Part shown: positions 59,978 through 64,000 of the stretch, one piece after another
How the letters are laid out: the number at the start of each line of letters is the position of its first letter
Numbering within the stretch: position 1 is the first letter of the stretch
Assembly (NCBI RefSeq): GCF_038069765.1
Contig: NZ_JBBPFS010000008.1
Coordinates: forward strand, 62,001-126,000
Source of the DNA: Arthrobacter_B sp038069765
GTDB lineage: Bacteria > Actinomycetota > Actinomycetes > Actinomycetales > Micrococcaceae
DNA length: 64,000 nt
Direction: 5' to 3'
Notes under the pieces: model-generated
Told to the model about the DNA's origin: nothing
What the model saw: only the letters and a program-made list of their open reading frames with translations
The model's database searches: none
Program-made: the position numbers and the translations under genes

Positions 59978-60972
59978 CCCTCCTGCAAGTCCTGCCGGTC
60001 TGCATTCTGTGGGGCGTGGTGGGGATCCGCCTGCTGGGCCTGTGGTTCGGCTGGAAGCCTGGCATCCTGCCGGCCGTTTCGCTGGTGGCGCTGGGGGCCA
60101 CCCTGAACATTGACCCGGTGTATCTCGCCGTCGACCAGCTGCTGGGCGGCCGGAACCTCCTCAACCTGATTGTTCACCTGCTCATGGGCGTGGGCATGAC
60201 GGAGCTGAGCCGTCTGCTGCTGCGGGTCACGGGACGGTCCAGCCGGCAGGTGAAGGTGCTGATCAGCATCGGGGTGATCCTGGGACTGGCGCAGATAGTG
60301 CTGCTGGCGGTTTCCGACACCCGCGGATCTGCCGCCAATTTCACGGACACCTTCGGGGATGCGCCAACCATCGCCCTGTACCAGGCGATGTTCTTTGTCT
60401 GGTTCGGAGCAGTCACCGGATACACCGGCGTGGAAACGCTGCGCCGGAACCGGCGCGGGGAATCCCGGGCGTTCCGCCTCGGGTTCGACATCCTCAGCAT
60501 CGGCTGCTTAGCAGGGGTCCTCGCAGCAGCAGCCAAAATGGTGCAGATCGGTACTGAGATACTGGGAAGCGGCACCGGTTATGTTGGCGTGCTGGTGATC
60601 GGATACCAAGTCCTTCTCGCACTGATGATCATGGGATTCGCCGTCGGGTTCATCATTCCGTTGTGGGAACGGATTCAGGGGACCTTCCGCACACGGACCC
60701 GGCGCTCGCAGGACCTGGCCAAGCTGCGGCCCATTGTCACCCGCCTGATCCAGACGGATGAAGGCCGGCGGTCGATGGACGCCGCCAGCATTTCCCTGGA
60801 CAGCCGCACCTCCAAGACCCAGCTCTACCGCTGGTTCATTTTCATCGGCGACATCCGGGTCCTGAATCCTGAGCTGCTGACGCCCGAGGAAATCGACATC
60901 ATTGACAAGATAGGCAGAAGAATTGAGCACAACGGTTCACCGGCCCGGTGCACGGCTCGCACTGGCGGCTAG
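59974..60972 (+). CDS. MAB_1171c-like membrane protein
   Basis: A 332-residue protein with seven hydrophobic segments in the N-terminal 230 residues and a soluble C-terminus (DLAKLRPIVTRLIQTDEGRR ... LSSRTSKTQLYR-like ISLDSRTSKTQLYRWF). This is the MAB_1171c pattern found beside ImmA/IrrE and XRE genes in actinobacteria. Its function is unknown. ATG overlaps the peptidase stop; its 3' end overlaps the next gene by 50 bases. Confidence 0.8.
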   Translation: MTLLQVLPVCILWGVVGIRLLGLWFGWKPGILPAVSLVALGATLNIDPVYLAVDQLLGGRNLLNLIVHLLMGVGMTELSRLLLRVTGRSSRQVKVLISIGVILGLAQIVLLAVSDTRGSAANFTDTFGDAPTIALYQAMFFVWFGAVTGYTGVETLRRNRRGESRAFRLGFDILSIGCLAGVLAAAAKMVQIGTEILGSGTGYVGVLVIGYQVLLALMIMGFAVGFIIPLWERIQGTFRTRTRRSQDLAKLRPIVTRLIQTDEGRRSMDAASISLDSRTSKTQLYRWFIFIGDIRVLNPELLTPEEIDIIDKIGRRIEHNGSPARCTARTGG

Positions 60973-61504
60973 CGTCTCCAAGGTCCTGCCGCCGGCGCTG
61001 GTCCTGGCAGTCCTGGTGCTCCTTGCCGGCATCGAAGCGGAACTTGGGCCGCTCGGCGTCGTCGCCCTTCTCGCCTGCATCGTGGGCATCCCGGGCACCA
61101 TTTACAAGGCATCCAAGCGGCCCTTTCAGCGCAGGGGGCTGCCGGACCGGCTGCGGATCAAGATTCTGGCCGTGCTGACGTTCACCGGCATGGTGGTCTG
61201 CTTCCTGATTCCGGTCCCGTCGCCGGTGCCGCTCACAGTGGCAGCGCTGTTCCTGGGTAACGTGAGCCTTGTCTTTTTCCGCCGCTGGCTCAACGTCTCA
61301 GCCCACGTATCGGTCATTACCTTTGCCGCCTTGTGGGTCATGTCGACATATGGGGGCGCTTGGGCGTGGCTGTTGATATTATCGCCGTTGATGATATTCA
61401 GCCGGGTGTCCCTTCGTGAACATACCTGGCGGGAGGCGCTGTCAGGTGCATCGCTTGGACTGGCAACCTTCTGCTGTTTTCTCGCAGCTATGACTTGGAG
61501 CTGA
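60923..61504 (+). CDS. PAP2-like integral membrane protein in the ImmA/XRE operon
   Basis: A 193-residue membrane protein starting at TTG 60923 behind AGGCAGAAG, inside the end of the preceding gene. Five hydrophobic segments. NVSAHVSVITFAALWV and SRVSLREHTWREALSGASLG echo the PAP2 His and SRxxxxxH motifs. Similar in plan to the protein at 58752. The 50-base overlap suggests tight coupling. Confidence 0.72.
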   Translation: MSTTVHRPGARLALAASVSKVLPPALVLAVLVLLAGIEAELGPLGVVALLACIVGIPGTIYKASKRPFQRRGLPDRLRIKILAVLTFTGMVVCFLIPVPSPVPLTVAALFLGNVSLVFFRRWLNVSAHVSVITFAALWVMSTYGGAWAWLLILSPLMIFSRVSLREHTWREALSGASLGLATFCCFLAAMTWS

Positions 61505-61509
61505 AATAC

Positions 61510-61941
61510 GTGAACGATTTTGATCTTTCCCCGGAGCGCACTGCAGGCCTCCGTCGAGCCGAAACGCTTGCCAGGAAGATCAATCTCCTTTTGGACGTCA
61601 TCATGTCCGAATCGGGCAAACCCTTTGACTATCCGGCCATCCGGGACGGCGCCCAGAAAGCCGGTTACTACCTTTCCCGCACCAGATGGTCACTGCTGAA
61701 GTCCGGCAAGGAACAAGTGGTGCCGGACGAGGCCCTGCGCGCCATAGCCACAGTCTTTGACGTGGATCCGGAATATCTGCTGCAGGACGGCGGCAAGCTA
61801 CCCGAAAGGGTGGAAGCCGAGCTGGAGCTGCTCCGCAGCCTGCGCCGAGCGGAAGTCCGCAATTTCGCCGCACGCGCCCTCGGGCCAGTGGACCCCGAGG
61901 CGCTGAAAGCGATAGCAGCAATTCTGGACGAAGACTCCTGA
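61510..61941 (+). CDS. EspR/XRE-like helix-turn-helix regulator
   Basis: A 143-residue regulator. The GTG at 61510 (VNDFDLSPER) is favoured because TTGGAG lies 9 bases upstream; a TTG at 61495 would overlap the previous gene. The HTH is in AIRDGAQKAGYYLSRTRWSLLKSG followed by DEALRAIATVFDVDPEYLL, an arrangement resembling EspR-type XRE proteins. The C-terminal 50 residues are helical and may dimerise. Last gene of the operon; the neighbouring peptidase is the likely post-translational control. Confidence 0.85.
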   Translation: MNDFDLSPERTAGLRRAETLARKINLLLDVIMSESGKPFDYPAIRDGAQKAGYYLSRTRWSLLKSGKEQVVPDEALRAIATVFDVDPEYLLQDGGKLPERVEAELELLRSLRRAEVRNFAARALGPVDPEALKAIAAILDEDS

Positions 61942-61966
61942 TCCATTCTTTGGGCGAAATAAAACT

Positions 61967-61995
61967 TTGACCCCGCATGTGACCGATGCTATATT
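61967..61995 (+). promoter_or_regulatory. Near-consensus housekeeping-sigma promoter
   Basis: TTGACC (61967-61972), 17-base spacer, TATATT (61990-61995). Both boxes are one or two bases from consensus. Transcription should begin about 62002, inside the nested dyad at 61994-62035. Confidence 0.8.
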
Positions 61996-62035
61996 TTCAC
62001 TCGTGCTTCACACATGTGTGAGACGCGAGTGAAAA
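61994..62035. promoter_or_regulatory. Nested dyad overlapping the promoter start site
   Basis: TTTTCACTCG (61994-62003) pairs with CGAGTGAAAA (62026-62035), and inside lies the perfect palindrome TCACACATGTGTGA (62008-62021). It covers the -10 edge and start site, as expected of a repressor operator. The XRE regulator ending 25 bases upstream of the -35 is a candidate ligand. Confidence 0.7.
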
Positions 62036-62130
62036 CCGAAGAATCCCGTAACATCCGCTGCCTGTGGGGGGTCAGCGGAATGTTGCTAAGTGAAGCCGGC
62101 GGATGATTTCCGCTGGCTTCGCTGCTTTAA
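62002..62130 (+). ncRNA. Candidate small RNA or structured leader
   Basis: From the promoter, transcription would pass a hairpin with arms AACAT-CCGCTG and CAGCGGAATGTT (62050-62084, one bulge), then a hairpin with arms GAAGCCGGCGGA and TCCGCTGGCTTC (62092-62120, one wobble), followed by GCTGCTTTAA. That gives a roughly 125-base structured RNA ending at a weak terminator. No open frame is visible. It may be an autonomous RNA or an attenuating leader for the flavoprotein gene at 62381. Confidence 0.45.
62092..62120 (+). terminator. Terminator-like hairpin
   Basis: GAAGCCGGCGGA/TCCGCTGGCTTC, 12 positions with one G-T wobble, loop TGATT, followed by GCTGCTTT. The short T-run makes termination partial at best. 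Confidence 0.5.
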
Positions 62131-62342
62131 CCCTGCAGCAACGGCAGTCCCATTCAGCGGGATCCTATGTCCATTTATTTGCGGCGGCGGTTTAGTTGGG
62201 TCAGGGGACCCGGAAACCGTCCCGCACCCGCACCGCACTCGCGCCGCATCCGGCCAACACCACGCCTGCACCATGTCCTCGGCACCCGCCCCCTGCACCA
62301 CCCCGCACGCCGCCCCCGCAGCCGCGCAGTGCTGCACCCCGC

Positions 62343-62360
62343 CGTCGTATGTATACGACG
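62343..62360. promoter_or_regulatory. Operator-like dyad before the flavoprotein gene
   Basis: CGTCGTAT-GT-ATACGACG is a perfect 8-2-8 inverted repeat ending 20 bases before the ATG at 62381. Size, centre (ATGTAT) and position suit a TetR or similar repressor. The regulator gene is not in the window. Confidence 0.6.
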
Positions 62361-62380
62361 TAAACGTAAGCGGTAACATA

Positions 62381-64000
62381 ATGATCGTGACTACCAAAAC
62401 CTTTCCTCACCTGATGGCCCCGGGCCGCATCGGTCCGATGGAAACGACCAACCGCATTGTCCTGCCCGCCATGGACATGAACGTCTCCGAGCACGGCGAG
62501 ATTGAACAGGCCGAGATCGATCACTACGTAGCCCGCGCCGAAGGCGGCGCCGGCCTGATCATCACGGGTGCCTGCGCGATCGCCTTCCCGTTCGGCGCGG
62601 CCTCCATGAAGGAGCCGGGCCTCTCGGAGGACAAGTTCATCCCGGGCCTGAAGGCGCTGGCTGACGCGGTGCACGCCGCCGGCAGCAAGCTCTGCATCCA
62701 GTCCACGCATCACGGCAAAGTGGCCCGAGTGGATACCGCCAACGGCCGGCCGGTGCTCGCTCCGAACCAGCCGGACTACAAGTACGACATGTCCGCGCTG
62801 GCCGACAGCACCCCGGCCGAACTCGGCAAAATGGGCGCAGCCACCGCCGGCAAGCAGATTGTCTACCGCGACATGACGGCGGAGGACATTTCCTGGCTGA
62901 TCGAGACCTGGGCGGACGCCGCCGAGCGCATCGCGAAGTCCGGGGCGGACGCCATCGAAATCCACGCCGCCCACGGTTACATCCTGGGTGTGTTCCTGAA
63001 CCAGCGGGACAACAAGCGCACGGACGAATACGGCGGCTCCCTGGCCAACCGTGCCCGCCTGGCCTGCGAAGTCATCAAGGCCGTCAAGGAACGGGTCGGG
63101 AACCAGCTGGCCATCCTGGTCCGGGTTTCCGGCGAAGAGTACGGGCAGGAGGGCGGACTGTCGCTCGAGGAAGCCATCGGCGCCTCCAAGATGTTCGTCC
63201 AGGCCGGCGCGGACTCCATCCACGTCACCGGCTGGGGCCGGAACCCGTTCGACAACTTCACCGACGGACCGCTCCCCAACAAGGTGGGCGCCTACCTGGA
63301 GAACGCCGCCGAGATCAAAAAGCACGTCTCGGTGCCGGTCATCGCCGTCGGCCGCATGCTGCCGGAAATCTCGGAAAAGGCACTGGCCGCCGGACAGATC
63401 GACTTCGCCGCGATGGGCCGCCAGCTGCTGGCGGACCCCGAGCTGCCGAACAAGATCCGCGAGGGCAAGTTCGACCAGGTCCGCCCCTGCATCAACTGCT
63501 ACCTGTGCGTGGCGGAGAACTTCTTTGACGACACGCCGTTCTGCGCGGTGAACCCGGCCCTCGGCAACGAGGCGCTGCTGCCGCTGAAGCCCGCCTCGGC
63601 AACCAAGCACGTGGTGGTTGTCGGTGCCGGCCCGGCAGGCCTGGAAAGTGCCCGCGTCCTGACCGAGCGCGGCCACCGGGTCACCGTCATCGACAAGTCC
63701 GACCGCCTCGGCGGCACCATGTGGTTCTCCACCATGACCACCCCGGACAATGAACGCCTGCTGAAGTGGTTCAAGTCCGAGATCAAGCGCCTGAACATTG
63801 CGGTCAAGCTGAACACGAAGGCCACGGTGGAATCCATCCGTGCCCTGCACCCGGACCAGGTCATTGTCGCGACCGGCGCCGTCCGGCCCAAGCCCGACTT
63901 CCCGGGCGGCGACCTGCCGAACGTCCAGACCGGCGACACGCTGCGCGCCATGATGCTCGGCACCGCCACCGCCGAGGAGGCCGGCGCCGTGCTGAGCACC
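62381..64000 (+). CDS. Old Yellow Enzyme / 2,4-dienoyl-CoA-reductase-like flavoprotein (partial)
   Basis: 540 codons run off the right edge. Residues 1-340 are an OYE-type FMN barrel (GPMETTNRIVLPAMDMN; IEIHAAHGYILGVFLN; AVGRMLPEISEKALAAGQID with Arg for FMN phosphate). A 4Fe-4S site follows in RPCINCYLCVAENFF (C-x2-C-x2-C plus a later Cys near FCAVNP). Then an FAD/NAD domain starts at VVVVGAGPAGLESARVL. This matches FadH-type 2,4-dienoyl-CoA reductases and related NADH:flavin oxidoreductases. The substrate is unknown. The ATG at 62381 has a weak ribosome site; GTG 62387 is an alternative. Preceded by a strong operator-like dyad. Confidence 0.9.
   Translation, partial: MIVTTKTFPHLMAPGRIGPMETTNRIVLPAMDMNVSEHGEIEQAEIDHYVARAEGGAGLIITGACAIAFPFGAASMKEPGLSEDKFIPGLKALADAVHAAGSKLCIQSTHHGKVARVDTANGRPVLAPNQPDYKYDMSALADSTPAELGKMGAATAGKQIVYRDMTAEDISWLIETWADAAERIAKSGADAIEIHAAHGYILGVFLNQRDNKRTDEYGGSLANRARLACEVIKAVKERVGNQLAILVRVSGEEYGQEGGLSLEEAIGASKMFVQAGADSIHVTGWGRNPFDNFTDGPLPNKVGAYLENAAEIKKHVSVPVIAVGRMLPEISEKALAAGQIDFAAMGRQLLADPELPNKIREGKFDQVRPCINCYLCVAENFFDDTPFCAVNPALGNEALLPLKPASATKHVVVVGAGPAGLESARVLTERGHRVTVIDKSDRLGGTMWFSTMTTPDNERLLKWFKSEIKRLNIAVKLNTKATVESIRALHPDQVIVATGAVRPKPDFPGGDLPNVQTGDTLRAMMLGTATAEEAGAVLST

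Noticed and set aside
62201..63850. A 549-codon minus-strand open frame opposite the flavoprotein
   Set aside because: The plus strand encodes continuous OYE, Fe-S and FAD motifs. The antisense frame is a shadow of high-GC coding.

Overview
The window comes from a high-GC Gram-positive actinobacterium, most likely Arthrobacter or a close relative in the Micrococcaceae. The evidence is the strong G/C bias at third codon positions, frequent GTG and TTG starts with overlapping ATGA/GTGA gene junctions, DtxR/IdeR-like iron boxes, and actinobacterial families (MAB_1171c-type membrane protein, EspR-like XRE regulator, DUF3052-like protein). Assignment below family level is a guess from protein style. 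No tRNA, rRNA, CRISPR array, integrase or origin was seen.

Region 1 (1-11.5 kb) looks like ordinary chromosome: an amidase, small membrane proteins, a flavohemoglobin (hmp) preceded by two dyads, a VOC protein divergent from an AraC regulator, and a ChvE/MmsA/MmsB multiple-monosaccharide ABC importer. A decayed IS481-family element (11.49-12.53 kb) abuts the permease stop. Beyond it lies a lower-GC gene for a 661-aa protein with a C-terminal HEPN-type motif, a candidate RNase or abortive-infection gene. Region 2 (15.2-17.4 kb) returns to a PhnB-like protein, two DUF202 genes and a Pro/Gly-rich membrane protein with a clear terminator.

Region 3 (17.8-32.2 kb) is the most exciting system: a RiPP cluster of thiopeptide/goadsporin character. 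In order it encodes an Ocin-ThiF-like leader-binding protein fused to a YcaO-like domain that appears catalytically dead, a full YcaO cyclodehydratase, a tandem-nitroreductase SagB-type azoline dehydrogenase, a split LanB dehydratase (glutamylation protein, then elimination protein), a PqqD-like/M50 membrane protease (HEAAH) as probable leader peptidase, a 60-aa precursor, an ABC exporter, a second full YcaO and a six-helix membrane protein. The 27-residue core holds only Ser, Thr, Cys and Ala (13 S, 5 T, 6 C, 3 A). No second thiopeptide-domain protein that could be the [4+2] pyridine synthase is present. The genes therefore point to a densely azole- and dehydroamino-acid-modified, possibly linear peptide, although the leader looks thiopeptide-like.

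Region 4 (32.5-47.4 kb) is a defence island. It has a PLD-DEAD/DEAH-DUF3427 helicase with small companions, a DUF2290 protein translationally coupled to a UvrD-like helicase with a nuclease-like N-terminus, and a type I restriction-modification operon (hsdM-hsdS-mrr-hsdR) with a type IV-like Mrr endonuclease inserted between hsdS and hsdR.

Region 5 (47.5-64 kb) is again core-like: gene remnants, a lipoprotein, arginine deiminase, a divergent EamA/LysR pair, a DUF4352 protein, a siderophore ABC importer behind two iron boxes, a GlcG/HbpS-like protein, a PAP2-like protein, and an ImmA/IrrE - MAB_1171c - membrane protein - XRE operon. A near-consensus promoter followed by three hairpins (61.97-62.13 kb) could make a small RNA or leader. 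The window ends inside an Old Yellow Enzyme/dienoyl-CoA-reductase-type flavoprotein behind an 18-bp dyad.
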